From assembly GCA_015143295.1 (NCBI GenBank), contig CM026565.1:15746041-15810040 (forward strand): a stretch of DNA of 64,000 nucleotides, given 5' to 3'. A program made the position numbers and the translations under genes. Positions 34,940 to 46,436 of this stretch are shown one piece after another. Source of the DNA: Tetracentron sinense. Taxonomy: Eukaryota; Streptophyta; Magnoliopsida; Trochodendrales; Trochodendraceae. How positions within the stretch are numbered: the first letter of the stretch is position 1; each line of letters starts with the position of its first letter. A model generated the notes under the pieces. It saw nothing but the letters and a program-made list of their open reading frames with translations, was not told the origin of the DNA and made no database searches.

Positions 34940-35280
34940 TTAGAATCCTATAAGTTTTCAGCTTTACCAAAACTTTCCTACACACCCATGAAGTTTGAGA
35001 AGGATCCCCTGCACAGTGAAAAAAAAAAAGCTCCTGAAGAAGGCCCTACATATTTTAATTGGTCCCATGGCAGGGAATGTGTCTCCTAAGGCCCGGATTT
35101 AAGCCTCAAAGGATAAGACCCATATCAAAAACATGTCCTAGCTACATGAAGGGCTATACACCCACCAAAATGGGTTGCTTTAGAAGCGGGCTATACACCC
35201 ATCAAAGTGTATCAACACACAAACACAAGCAGCCTGTATGAAAAAACCACACCCAAGGAAATGGGTGGGGCTTACTAAAG
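34940..35280. repeat. Dispersed repeat, copy 1 (partner 62890-63290)
   Basis: Shares, in the same order, tcctacacacccat, an A-rich stretch, ctcctaag/ctcctgaag, aaggcc, atggcagggaatgtgtctcc and aagcc...ataagaccc with 62890-63290. No termini, open frame or target duplication seen. The family is unknown to me. Confidence 0.55.
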
Positions 35281-35974
35281 CCTTCATAGTCCCTAAAGCT
35301 AGTTAACTAAAAGCAGAGTCACAATCATATATCAAATTGTCTACTTGTAATATGATCCTCCAACTAATTTCATGATTATTTTCATTACAAAATTTGCTGT
35401 AAAAAAATCTTACAATTAAATTGCATCAAATCCCTTCCATTTTTCCTCTTTCTCTTCTTCTTTTGGTGAGGAAAGAACATAGAAGAGAACGGCAATTAGG
35501 GTCGCGAGGGAAAAATAAGCAAAAATGGTGCTGTTAGAAGATTTTTATATGAAGGGATCGAAAAAAAGACATTCAACTTTTTTTTTGCTTCGAAAATATT
35601 ACCCCTTAAACCCTGAACCCTATTTAATTAGAGATTTTTCAGCATAGTGTACACCATGTGAGCATAAATCTTTTGAGAAAAGCAAGCCCCAAAGGCAAAC
35701 TTCCAAACTCTCACTGTGCTAGCAACATTTGTCGCTACTTAATTTCCCTGTTACCTTTCGAGCCATAGATAACTTCCTTATTTCTTAAAAAAACATGCTT
35801 TCTTAACCAATTAAAGGGTAACAATGATTGGTGTTGTAGACACAATGAGAGTTTAGAAAAAAAATTAAGATATGCATCCGGTCTAGTCTTCTTTAAAAAT
35901 TCAGTCAAGCGAACATTGTGGTACTTTGCTCAAATTGAATAACTATATATATGTACAAAATTATTAATATTATA

Positions 35975-35976
<2 letters not shown>

Positions 35977-36020
<44 letters not shown>
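35977..36020. repeat. (ATT)n microsatellite
   Basis: Uninterrupted ATT/TTA units for about 44 bp. Confidence 0.95.
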
Positions 36021-36024
<4 letters not shown>

Positions 36025-36158
36025 AGCAATTAGACACACCATCTAAAAATAAGACAACTCTATTATGAATTCCTCATCATCAAAATAAGGTGCATATCCT
36101 TTCCACCCACCAATAAATAAATCTGTTATATGTATTACGAAAAAAAATAGTTTAAAGA

Positions 36159-36359
36159 TAAACAGGAGTTCTGGTTCAAGAGATAACCGGAGCTCCCCCA
36201 AAATATGCATTGAAAGGGATATTTTGGGAATTGATAAAAATATATGCTTAACATAAATATCCTTATTTTATTTTTATAATTCCCAAATTACCCTTGTCAT
36301 AAGGCATCTTTCAGGAGCTCTAGTTATCTTTTTAATTAACTATAACTCCTTTTATAGTA

Positions 36360-36430
<71 letters not shown>

Positions 36431-36573
36431 ATGGAAAGGGATATTTTGGGAATCGATAAAAATATATGCTTAACATAAATATCCTTATTTTATTTTTATA
36501 ATTCCCAAATTACCCTTGTCATAAGGCATCTTTCAGGAGCTCTAGTTATCTCTTAAACCATAAATCCTGTTTA
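36159..36573. mobile_element. Tandem MITE pair joined by (TA)n
   Basis: Left end TAAACAGGAGTTCTGG...AGATAACCGGAGCTCC; right end is the inverse (ggagctctagttatct...ccataaatcctgttta). A ~121 bp core is present twice (36209-36329 and 36430-36551), nearly identical, on both sides of a (TA)n tract at 36364-36428. The first copy has its own, more diverged right end (about 36330-36358); the second lacks a left end. A TA target site is possible on both sides. The superfamily is not clear. Confidence 0.65.
36364..36428. repeat. (TA)n microsatellite
   Basis: About 65 bp of pure TA between the two MITE cores. Confidence 0.95.
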
Positions 36574-36575
36574 TG

Positions 36576-36912
36576 GTTAGGATAGCCCTCCTCACCTTAA
36601 AGCTCTTCTTTTCCTTGACAAATTAGGCTTAGGGAATATCAGAATGTCTTAATATGCTCTTTGTATTATTTTGCTTTTATTTGGTGTTTTGTTTTAGTTT
36701 GGGGGTTTTTAATTCCCCTTGTTTTTAGGGGTTTTGGTTTTATGTCTCTCCTTTTTTTTTGTCGTGTCTTAGTTGCGGTAAGGTTTTATGTCCCCCCCAA
36801 CCTGTCTTCGTAGGGGTAAGGTTTTATGTCTCCCCCACTTATTCCTTATTATTAATAAACTGGTAGGGGTCTGCCAAACCCCCTACTCCTTCTGAGTGGA
36901 TTTTATTATTAA
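36576..36912 (+). mobile_element. LINE J: 5'-truncated 3' end
   Basis: Starts within the last ~25 codons of ORF2 (LDKLGLGNIRMS, compare LINE H) and continues through the same 3' UTR: ggggt(a)aggttttatgtc units, attaataaactggtaggggtc, the end hairpin CTACTC-cttctGAGTGG at 36883-36899, then attttattattaatatat instead of a clean A tail. It begins directly after the MITE pair. Confidence 0.85.
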
Positions 36913-37207
36913 TATATATCTATATATATTATGTGTACATGATTTGATTCCTATTGGCTTCAGTTGCCCATGCCAAGGCATCAAAGCCCAGGACAACTAG
37001 AACACTCAGTTTGGATTAGGATTTTTCAACCAAGCCCAATACAAAATCGGATAAGTTGAGCCCAGGCCCGAACATTGATTGGTTTGGGATTCTATTGGGT
37101 CTAGCCCAACCCGCCTGTGTTGCAAAGTGCATCGACCAGGCATGCTTTTGCCTGAAATCATATCACAAATTCTAATCCCTTGTGGACTTGTAGTTATTAG
37201 CACTCTT

Positions 37208-37351
37208 AGCTAAGGGTGTCAACGGATACAGATACTATCCGTATTAAATTCGTATCCGAATTCGTTTACTCGGATAATTATTCAAATAGGTATCCGGCGG
37301 AGCGAATATAAATATTAATTTTACTATCTGTTTATAATCAAATACGAATTC

Positions 37352-37398
<47 letters not shown>

Positions 37399-37600
37399 GA
37401 GACCCGGGGTTCCCCAAACCTTCGGGTCAGGACTAATCTCCGGGGGTGTGACAAGCGCCCACAACCTGCCACACAGGGTAAGTCCGGAAAACCGTGTAGG
37501 AGCTGCCACCAAAGAGGGAGTGAGGAATGGAACCCAAGACCTCCCGCATGGCGAGACGACTATATCACCCAGATATTGATATATTTAATTTGAAAAATAT
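37208..37600. mobile_element. hAT-like repeat, left part (host of LINE I)
   Basis: Starts aagggtgtcaacggatac and has attcgtatccgaattcg, ending at the (TA)n tract before LINE I; the inverse-type end lies near 44750-44790 (cgcatggttgacggctac). A (TA)n tract (37353-37395) and a GC-richer segment (37396-37560, with ccgggggtgtgacaagcgcc) interrupt it. That inner segment looks like another small insertion but I saw no clear ends. Confidence 0.5.
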
Positions 37601-37603
37601 CCG

Positions 37604-37643
<40 letters not shown>

Positions 37644-37675
37644 ATATATTATATTTAAAAAAAAATAAATAAAAG

Positions 37676-37692
37676 CCACTCAGAAGGAGTGG
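37676..37692 (-). promoter_or_regulatory. LINE I 3'-end stem-loop
   Basis: On the minus strand CCACTC-cttct-GAGTGG, 6 bp stem and 5-base loop, the last structured element before the tail. The same hairpin is in LINE H (34595-34611) and LINE J (36883-36899). It is a candidate recognition site for the reverse transcriptase. Confidence 0.6.
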
Positions 37693-37849
37693 GGGGTTTG
37701 ACGGACCCCTACCTGCTTATTAATATTAAATGAAAAATGGGGGGGGGGGGGGGGGGGGGACATAAATCCTTACTCCTACAAAACTCCAGGGGGGACATAA
37801 AACCTTACCCCTAAAAGAACTCAAACAAAAAAAAATAAAGGAGAAAAAA

Positions 37850-37880
<31 letters not shown>

Positions 37881-37972
37881 ATAAAACCTTACCTAAAGAA
37901 ACCACATAAAAAAATACAAGGGGAGACATAAGCTTTACCCCTAGCCAAAAATCAACCAAGACAAAACAAGAA

Positions 37973-40900
37973 TCAATCATGCATAACCACTCTAACATTT
38001 CCCATCCCTACTTTATCAAGAAGAATAAGAGCATTGAGGCGTGAAGGAATATCATGAGTAGGAAAGAATTCACCTGTGAGATGAGTATTGCATCCATGGT
38101 TAGCTAAAAAATCAGCTACCGTATTTGTTTCCCTCAAAATGTGAGTGAAAGAAGAACAAATATGCATCACTTGAAAAAGCTTCTTATTCCAGTACCACAC
38201 TTTCCAGGGATGACTAAAAGAACCCTCCCAAGCTTGTATAAGAGCTTTAGCATCCGATTCAACTTCCACATTTATAAAACCAAGCCTTTGACAAAGAGCG
38301 AGACCATCCAATAAAGCCCTTGTCTCAGCTACATAGCTAGAGCATTGCTCGTAAAAGGCATAAAAACAAGCAATCATTTCTCCTGAATGATTCCGAAGAA
38401 TACCACCTCCTCCCACTAACCCGGGATTACCTTTGGATGCACCATCTATATTTAGTTTAATTCTGCCCTGTAGGGGCCGAAGCCATTTAACATGAGAAAA
38501 AGTACATCTTCTCTCATCAGAAGGTATCAAAATATTAAGAATAGAGAGATCTAAGTTCCTTTTTGTTTTCGGAAGTGAGCTAATCTCAATCATCCATTTT
38601 CGAATTTTGGCAATAATCACTTCCACAGGTTTGCGCACATCTTGAAATCGACGAGCACATCTTTATTTTCATATCTCCCATATCACGATAAGCGGTAACA
38701 AAACAAGAACGATATTATGTCATCTATCAGAAGCCCTGAACCATCTCATAAGAACACATTGAGTGGAATCACTGAGGAGAGCTTGAACATTACAAAGATT
38801 GCTAAAATACCTCCATATCTTTCTTGCAATATCACTTTGGACTAGTAAATGAGATAAAGATTCAATATGACCTTGAGAGCAACAAGAGCAACAACTAACT
38901 AAAGGAATACCAACGGATTGGATTTTAAAATCAATAGGGACAGCTCCATGCATTACCTTCCAACCAAAAATTTGAATTTTCTTAGGAATAATATCATTCC
39001 AAACATACCTCGTCCAATTTTTGTGAGAAGTAGAGTATCTAAGAGAATCCCAAGCTGATTTAATTGAAAATTTACCTTTGGAACTGTTCTTCCATATGAA
39101 AATATCATCAGAGTCAGAAATAAAAAAGCCCGCTTCTCTAATATCAACCAAAATAGAATCAGTTAAATATTCAGAAACAAGACTAAAATCCCAATGACCA
39201 CTCTCATCAAGCATATCCGAAATTTGAGGAAAAACATGAGGAATGATATAAGTGTTAGCTATAAGAGGGACTTCCCCAAACCAGCAGTCAAGCCAAAAAT
39301 TAATCTTATTACCATTACCAATTAAAGCACTTGAGTTACAGACCACCTCCTTACATAGACGGCTAATATGATTCCAAGTTTTAGAAGATCCAGGATGAGA
39401 AGAAGCATACCAAATGTGATTAAATTGGAATTTAGATTTAAAAAATCTAGACCAAAGATTATCATTTTGATAAAGCTTCCAAGCTTGTTTCATTCTAAAA
39501 GCTAAATAAAATTCATGCATTTTCCTGATTCCCAACCCACCTTCTAGAATAAGAAGAGAACAAGTTTTCCAATTAATCCAGTGACGCTTTTTAGCATCAA
39601 TTCTATTATTCCAAAAGAATTTGGCCATAGATCTATCAATGAGTTCTAAAATAGCTTTTGGGACATGTATCCCTACTAAAAGATGAGTAGGAATAGAAGA
39701 TAAGACAAGTTTAATAAAGAATAAGCCTACCTCCTGTTGATAAAAACTTACCTTTCCAACCCTCAATCTTATTAAGAATTTTATCAACCAAGGGGTTAAA
39801 GTAGCAGTTTTTTGAATGACCCTTGTATAGAGAGACACCAAGATAAGTGAAAGGAAAATTTTTATTAGGAATCCCAACCCAATTTAAAATAGCAGCCCTT
39901 CTCGTCCTAGGAAGGCTTGGAGAGCAAAAGAAAGGACTTTTTGCACGATTAATCAACTGACCAAATGATTTTTCATAGGAAGAAATAAAATCAAAAAGTT
40001 TCTTGATATTATGTTTTCTAGCATTGCAAAAGATTAAAGTATCATCCGTAAAAAGTAAATGAGAAACTGGAATGCCATAACTCCCCAGTTTGTAATTAAG
40101 AGAAAGAATTTCAGAGACTCTTTTCAAGCCCCTACTGAGAACTTCCTCAGCCAAAAGAAAAAGAGTAGGGGAGAGAGGATCACATTGGCGAAGACCATGA
40201 GAACTCTGAAAAAAACCTTGAAGAGTTCCATTAATAATAATAGAAAAAGATTGATTAAATAAGAACCCTTGAATTAATTTGATAACTGTATTATTGAAAC
40301 CCATCTTTCGAAGAACAGCTATAATGAAATTCCACTCCATACGATCATATGCCTTAGACATATCAAGTTTAAAAATGATGTTACCTCCCGGAGTTTTTCT
40401 ATCAATCTCCTGCACCATCTCTTGAGCAAGATTAATATTATCAGTAATATTTCTACCTTTCACAAAACCACTTTGCTCTTTAGATATGATAATAGGAAGA
40501 AATTTACCAATATGATCAGACAATAGTCCAGCAATGATCTTGTAAAGAAAGTTACATAAGCTAATAGGTCAGAAATCAGCGTTTTTTCAAAGGGGAATTA
40601 CATTTAGGAATGAGAGCAATAGCTGTAACACTAATAGCTTTAGGAATATCCACATTAGCCAAGAAAGAAGAAATAGCTCTATAAAGATCATCCTTAATTA
40701 TATTCCAACAACAATGATAAAAGTGACCCGAAAAACCATCCGGGCCTGGAGCACTATCAGCAGACATGCTAAACACAACATGCTTAATTTCATCAATAGA
40801 AGGAGAATTTGAGATATCCATATTATCAATATCTGAAATAAGATTGGGAATATGATTGATAATATTATGATCAATTAAGCAATGAGAAGAGGTTAATAAA

Positions 40901-42113
40901 TCTTTAAAGTAAGAAACAGCAACATTACCAATATCATCCCTCGAATCCAACCATTCTCCTTGCTAATTTTGGAACTGAGTGATGCAATTTTTCCCCTTCT
41001 GGAATTAGTAACCATATGAAAAAATCTAGTATTATTATCCCCCTCTTGAAGTCATTTAATTCTGGATTTTTGTCGCCAGAAAATCTCTTCATATAAAAGA
41101 GTGTTTTGCATCTCATCTTTAAGACTATTTAATTTATCAGCATTCCCTATTTCCCAAGAATTTTGAAGATCTTCCTTCAAATTACTGATTTGGATTTCCA
41201 AGTCTTTGATTTTTTGGAAATCATTCCCAAAATCATTTTTATTCCAACTTTTGAGAATGATCTTAAGTCTTTTCAGTTTTAAAAAGAAAGACATAAGAGG
41301 ATTAGCATATAAGGGAATATCCCACGACTCAGAAACAACTCTATGGAAATCAAGGTGATGAATCCACATTTTCTGAAATTTAAAAGACGAAGGTTGCCTA
41401 ACCTCATCTTTACCAAATTTAAGAAGAAGAGGGGAGTGGTCAGAAGCTAGCCTGGTGAGATGAGAGACATTAGAGATGTTAAAATTAAGATTCCATTCTG
41501 AGCTAAAAAGAACACGATCTAGTCTAGCATATATACGATTAGTTCCTTCCTGATTATTGCACCATGTATATTTATTACCAATAAAACCAGCATCAATCAA
41601 GCCCAGATCATTTATCATATTATTAAAATCCGTGAGAGATTCAATATTAACATCTCTTCCTCCCAACTTTTCATCAGAATTAACAATAGCATTAAAATCT
41701 CCTCCAATTAAAAAAGGTCCTACATAAGAAGCAAAACAAGAACAAAGATCCGACCAAAGAGATGTACGCTCCCTCCTATTACATTTAGCATAAATAAACG
41801 CAAATCTGATGGGAATAATACCAGATACGGAAACATCAACAACAATCATTTGATCTGAAGAAGATATAAAGGATACATGGACATGATTCTTCCAAAACAA
41901 CCAAATCTTAGGATGAGAATAATGCGATTCCATATGTTTATCCATGCCAATAAAATTACAAACTTCATAGAGAGAATCAAAGTTCTTTTTTGGTTCCATA
42001 ATAGCAGTGAGGAAAATATTATTAGAAGAAATTAATTGTTTTAATCTAGACTTAGAAGCTAAATTACCAATACCTCGAATATTCCATTGAAGAAAGTTAT
42101 TCATTATTAACAT
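37973..42113 (-). pseudogene. LINE I ORF2 (endonuclease, RT, zf-RVT, RNase H)
   Basis: From 42113 downward: AP-like endonuclease with NFLQWNIRGIGN, an E in MEPKKN, GGDFNAIV, LDRVLF and SDHSPLLL (to about 41390); a coiled linker; RT fingers with SADSAPGPDGFSGHFYHCCW (about 40740), KLDMSKAYDRMEW (about 40340), HGLRQCDPLSP (about 40180), catalytic FTDDTLIF (about 40040, both Asp kept); thumb with YLGVSLYKG; FWLDCWFGE; CCSCC zinc-like motif; RNase H with NIDGASKGNPG, AETRALLDG, ESDAK and REtNtVADFLANH, ending about 37973. At least four frame breaks or stops lie near 41050, 40940, 40580, 39715-39877 and 38640-38720. The first 17 bases overlap the end of ORF1 in another frame. Confidence 0.85.
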
Positions 42114-43948
42114 TAATGGAATTAGCCGCCAAAGAGAGACCCACAGATCTAGATCGAGTCATAATATGAGATGAGGGGATAATTTTGTTAGACTTGGTTT
42201 TCTTCTTATATTCTAGTTGATTATACGAAGAAAATAATTCTAATTTAAGCAGCTTATTGGAGAATTTTTCTCCTTCTTCCTTAAAATAATCAAAATTCTT
42301 TAACAAACAAGGTTCAAAATCCGAATGATATTCAACAGTTTGAGATTGTTCCCACAACATATTATCCATATTTAAATCCTCCCTTCTATTGGAATTTCCT
42401 TCAAGTGTGTAAATTAATTTTTTCCACATGCAATGTTGGGGAGAAAAATAAAATCTAAATCTGGAATTTCTACTGTTATTACTATTGAGAACCTCAATTT
42501 CCGAGTTTGAAAGAATGCTAGTATTGTATACATCAGATCCCTTCTTGTTCGGAGCCATCACTGTTAATTCCTTGGTATTAGATTTGTCTAAGACACTATT
42601 AGAGATTGAAATAATTAGACGAATCCAGTCCTTCTCAGGTATCAAGTCATTGGAGTTATTCTCAATCCTTTTACTCGAAAATTTCTTATTAGATTCTATA
42701 TCTGCTATTAGAATATCAGATGGATTAGTAGGAGAGATCAAACCTAAATTTGAATGAATTAAAGCGGTAGTATTCTCTTGCATACCATTTGCCATTGGAT
42801 CTTTCTATGTGATGAAGGAAGACGATCCACCTGTTCTAGATATTTGATTTGAAACAATAGAGATTAGAGAATCTGAAATATCAATTACTAATACTTCTTT
42901 ACCTTTCTCATTGGTAGCTGTTATCTTTTCTTCAGAGCTCGTATTATTGCTAAGATTATCCTTCAACAGATCTATATGTGATAGCAATATAGAAGGTTCT
43001 GAAGTTTCCTCAAGATTTTTAGAAAGAGGGACTAGCTGTTTTACAACCCATAACTTCTCAGACAACTTCTTACTATTTTCCCCATTCCCTGTATGGGCAG
43101 AAGTCGCAGGTCTAGATCTCCCTTTAGATCCCGGTTTGCAAGACATATCATCATGGCCCAGTTTTTTACATAGAGTACAAAACCAAACCTTCTTCTCATA
43201 CTCCACAGCTTGCCAATGTCCATGGTCCCCTATTCCCAACCAGAAACGGTTTGGGTTCTTCTTGAATAAATCAATCTCAATACAAACTCTTGCTACACTC
43301 GGTCTAGAAAGTGATTTGGCAGCACCATCAATCCTTAGAACCTTCCTAAAAATATTGCCTATAGAGGTTAAAGCAGACTCGTTGAAGAGATGAAGTGGTA
43401 GATTCAGAAAGCAAACCCAGATCGGCACTATCGAAGGTTCGACTCCTGATAAGAATGAGGGTGTCCATTTAAAAAAACCGAAATAAATATCCCTTGATGT
43501 ATATAACCTCCTTGAGCCAAATCATAAGAAAATCTGCTTCTTCAGAGAATTGAAATAAAAGATGTCTTGAATCTAAGATACCGACTGAAAAAGCCATTCT
43601 TAGACATTCAGTTTTCTTCATATGGGTCCTGATATCATCTAGAGAAGGTCTTCCATATGTGCACTTCGCCACCAGGGATAGGCTATGAGGAGCAGCTAAG
43701 GTTGAAGTTTCTTCCGCTGTGAAAAATAAGGTTGGTTCTCCACGAAAAGTTGATGCTGTTTTGATCAGTATTGATGGGGAAGAAGCCACAGTAGCATTTT
43801 TTCCTACTAGTTCCGCAAAGGATAGAGCAAGGTCTGGTGGCCAGGAGGAGGAAACTCCACCCCCCCCCCCCCCCCCCCCACCGCCGGCACCCCTAGGGTT
43901 TGCCATAAACCCTAGCAAATCTCCCACAAAACTTTTGCTAACATGCAC
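42097..43948 (-). pseudogene. LINE I ORF1 (DUF4283, CCHC knuckle)
   Basis: From 43948 downward: N-terminus with a poly-Gly run encoded by a 20-base homopolymer (43860-43879), DUF4283-type region with LALSFAELV and SLVAKCTYGRPSLDDI, a frameshift near 43469, then PIWVCFLNLPLHLF and VARVCIEIDLFKK, a zinc knuckle CTLCKKLGHDDMSC (about 43150), and a Ser/Asn-rich tail of about 230 residues after a single in-frame stop at 42805. The protein would bind RNA in the LINE ribonucleoprotein. Two lesions only, so this LINE is fairly recent. Confidence 0.8.
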
Positions 43949-44028
43949 CTAAAATCTTTCCTTGCTATCTTGCACTTCCAGGGCAAATTTTTCTTTATTT
44001 TTGTATGTATCTTGATGTATGGAGCTAG

Positions 44029-44032
44029 TCCG

Positions 44033-44077
<45 letters not shown>

Positions 44078-44790
44078 AGTAAGATTAAATAACCCTATAA
44101 ATATTTACTTTTTATCTTTACTGTTATAATGCAAGAGGCATGCGTAGATGATTTTTCCAAAATTCCTAAACTATCCTTATATAAAAACAAAACATTGATT
44201 TAATGTTTTACTTTAATTCGCAAACTACCCTTGCCTTTGATTTAATGTTTTACTTTAATTCCTAAACTACCCATTGCCATCTATCCATTTAGAATCACAG
44301 CCAATCGCGATTGACCTCGGGGAGAGTTCAATTGCACCCGTGGGTTAACACGTGCCCCTTTTAATTCCTATTAACTGTGGTTAACTCCTTCCCCTCGCTC
44401 TCACGTGCATTGCATGTGCCACTAGCCAGTTCAATCGGGTATTGTTACCTCCTTCCCCTCGCTCTCACGTGCATCGCACGTGCCACCCGCTAGTATAATT
44501 TAAGAGATTAAAATTTTTATTTTAATATAGATGAAAATGAAATATTCATTTTTTTATTTTATTAATAAAAATATATATTATTTTCTTTACCATTTTTTAT
44601 TTCTTTCAATTTTTAAAAAATAATTGGATAATTCAAATATTATCCGAATTTGATTATTTCAATCAGGACACAAATACCATATTTCACTCTCCGTTGGATA
44701 TCTATTCGAATTCGAATAGTCGGGTGTATGATCAGATAAGATATACCACTATCTGCTTCAAATTTGCATTCGCATGGTTGACGGCTACTT
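44029..44790. mobile_element. hAT-like repeat, right part, with inserted repeats
   Basis: Starts with the TSD/(TA)n tract, has a repeated gatttaatgttttactttaattc unit (44200-44270), the Helitron-like ends at 44402-44493, then ggataattcaaatattatccgaat and attcgaattcgaatagtc, and finishes cgcatggttgacggctac near 44790, the inverse-type partner of the start at 37208. Confidence 0.5.
44375..44493 (+). mobile_element. Two Helitron-like 3' termini in tandem
   Basis: Two copies, 64 bp apart, of ctccttcccctcgctctcacgtgc-type sequence (no more than this shared core is meant). Each has a hairpin a few bases before CTAG: CACGTGC-att-GCATGTG then CTAG at 44422-44425; CACGTGC-atc-GCACGTG (44466-44482) then ccacccg and CTAG at 44490-44493, followed by T. 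Helitron 3' ends have exactly this layout (stem-loop then CTRR, inserted before T). No 5' TC terminus or Rep/helicase was found. Confidence 0.5.
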
Positions 44791-46378
44791 TAATTTATTT
44801 GTTTAGTCTTAATAACACTGGCGTTACCCTTTCCTAGGGAAGCGCCATGTGACTCACCATCCAGATTCCTCAATAACTTCAATCACTTGAATATAAATAT
44901 GGATGATATGCTGAATGTTACAGCATGGCTTTTAAGAAACACGGGAGTGATGTAGCCCATGTGAGCTTATGCTGTTTCGTAGTTGTCTTTTTCTTCCGTT
45001 TTTTCGTTTGGTGAAGAGCTCTTTCATGGTTTTGGATTACAATCATTGTCCTCTTATTATGCTTACTACCTTCCATAGAGGTCGATAATAAGGAAATATA
45101 TAATGCAGCCATGCTCCATCACGAACTGTGCTTCCTACCACCTTCTAAAGATCATATGAGAGCTATTACACATTTCTCTCTTGTCAGGGTCCCACATCTA
45201 GAACAGCTCAAGCGTTGTTGCCAAACAACTCATTTGAATATTTCCCAGTGCAGATCCTGATCGGTCAGGGAATGCTGGGCTCACCAAAGTAGCAGATTGA
45301 GCCTGATCACACCCTAGCAGAATGTTGGGAACATGTGCAATAACCACAACGATATACGAAAGACAAAAGAGAGAGAACGAAAATAAGATGCAAAAACAAA
45401 TAAAAACAAGAGATTAATTTTCATGCAGAGCTCCGCATGATATTTAAACCGAATTTACGTGATTCAGCCAATGATGCCAACGTCTATGGATCCACACCAG
45501 TTTTACTATGCTCAAAGGCAAAACAATTTAAACAAAACAATTATAGGGTTCTCTCTATGGAAACTTTCTGAGTGATAGGAGTGTTTAGAAATCATAAATC
45601 CAAAAGTATATTATATATATACTTAGGGTTCAAAGGAGTTACTATTCTGACCCGCGACACTTGCTTGAATCAACTCATTCTTGCTCAAGCAAGTTGGCTA
45701 GGGTTTTGCCTCAATTTCTCTGACATAATTAATTACAGTAACACATTCGCTCAAGTTAAGTCATTCTCGCTCGAGCCACGACTACCTACTATAGTACAAA
45801 CCTGGTGGGCTGGTGTAATCAGGTTCCTAGATAATACGAAAAGTCGGCCTTTATTTGATAAACTCTAGAGCAAAAAGTCAGCTTATATTTTAGGTGGTTA
45901 TGGGTACACAATACTGTTGGAGAAGAATACAGTTCATCACATCTTATCTGGCAGTTCTTTGGTTTGAGCTAGCTAGGTTTCTTCCTTTTGGTCATCTTCA
46001 CAGAATAGTTTGCTTCTCCACATTCCCTCTGAGATCCCACCAATAAAAAAAGGGAGAGATTTGTGCACTTCTCATAAAAAAAAACAATGATTTTTGAAGT
46101 GTTCATGTCATGTATTATATAAATTGTTTCTTTATTTTTTAGAATATTATTACACAAGGTATGAACATGGAAATAGAACAAACTTACTCATATAATAAGT
46201 CTTCACACTACCCTCAATCTCACAGAATTTCCATTCATTAGCCAGATAGTATTTTCAGAGCATGTTCTTCAATCCCATCACCATTTCTTCAAGTAATTAT
46301 TATTATATCATATGTTATTCTCAACCCATTCAAGATTCTTGACAGATAAGAACCCATCTCCCATTCTCTCTATCTGTG
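44791..46378. other. Region upstream of the peroxidase gene
   Basis: No gene seen. 45321-45880 looks like an old copia-type LTR on the minus strand: it has tgttgggaacatgtgc, gattcagccaatgatgccaacgtctatgg (a stretch that is usual in such LTRs, only partly quoted) and a leader-like region. No target duplication was found. The last ~400 bp would be the promoter region of the peroxidase. Confidence 0.45.
45321..45880 (-). repeat. Probable LTR remnant
   Basis: The segment holds ttacgtgattcagccaatg and atgccaacgtctatgg, words common in a plant copia LTR group, followed by gtttctctctatgg-type leader sequence and AT-rich flanks. Boundaries are approximate. Confidence 0.4.
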
Positions 46379-46387
46379 CATATATAA
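46379..46387 (+). promoter_or_regulatory. TATA box of the peroxidase gene
   Basis: catatataaagc lies 50-58 bases upstream of the start codon, followed by an A/C-rich 5' leader with aacaacaacaac just before the ATG. This spacing is right for a plant promoter with a short leader. Confidence 0.65.
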
Positions 46388-46436
46388 AGCTTCAACCACT
46401 ACCACAAACAAAACAACAACAACAAGAACAGAAGCC

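Larger units (their letters stand above)
34649..36158. other. Intergenic DNA
   Basis: No gene recognised. It contains the dispersed repeat at 34940-35280, a (ATT)n microsatellite at 35977-36020, and otherwise AT-rich unique-looking sequence. Confidence 0.5.
37650..44028 (-). mobile_element. LINE I: near full-length L1-clade LINE
   Basis: About 6.4 kb on the minus strand with 5' end near 44028, ORF1, ORF2, 3' UTR with tagggg-taaggttttatgtcccc units and the CCACTC...GAGTGG end hairpin (37676-37692). Both sides carry TCCGACCGATATATAT (from 37600 and from 44029), a target duplication that runs into (TA)n. The tail is irregular (tttatttattttttttt on the minus strand) rather than poly(A). Two 3' UTR C runs have expanded: plus-strand G runs of 21 (37739-37759) and 29 (37850-37878). 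Confidence 0.9.

Noticed and set aside
37396-37593. tRNA-derived SINE (box B-like ggaacccaagacctcc)
   Set aside because: No box A at the right distance, no A tail and no target duplication; more likely part of another inserted repeat.
43719-43952. Pro-rich open frame antisense to LINE I ORF1
   Set aside because: It is the shadow of the poly-Gly homopolymer of ORF1 on the other strand.
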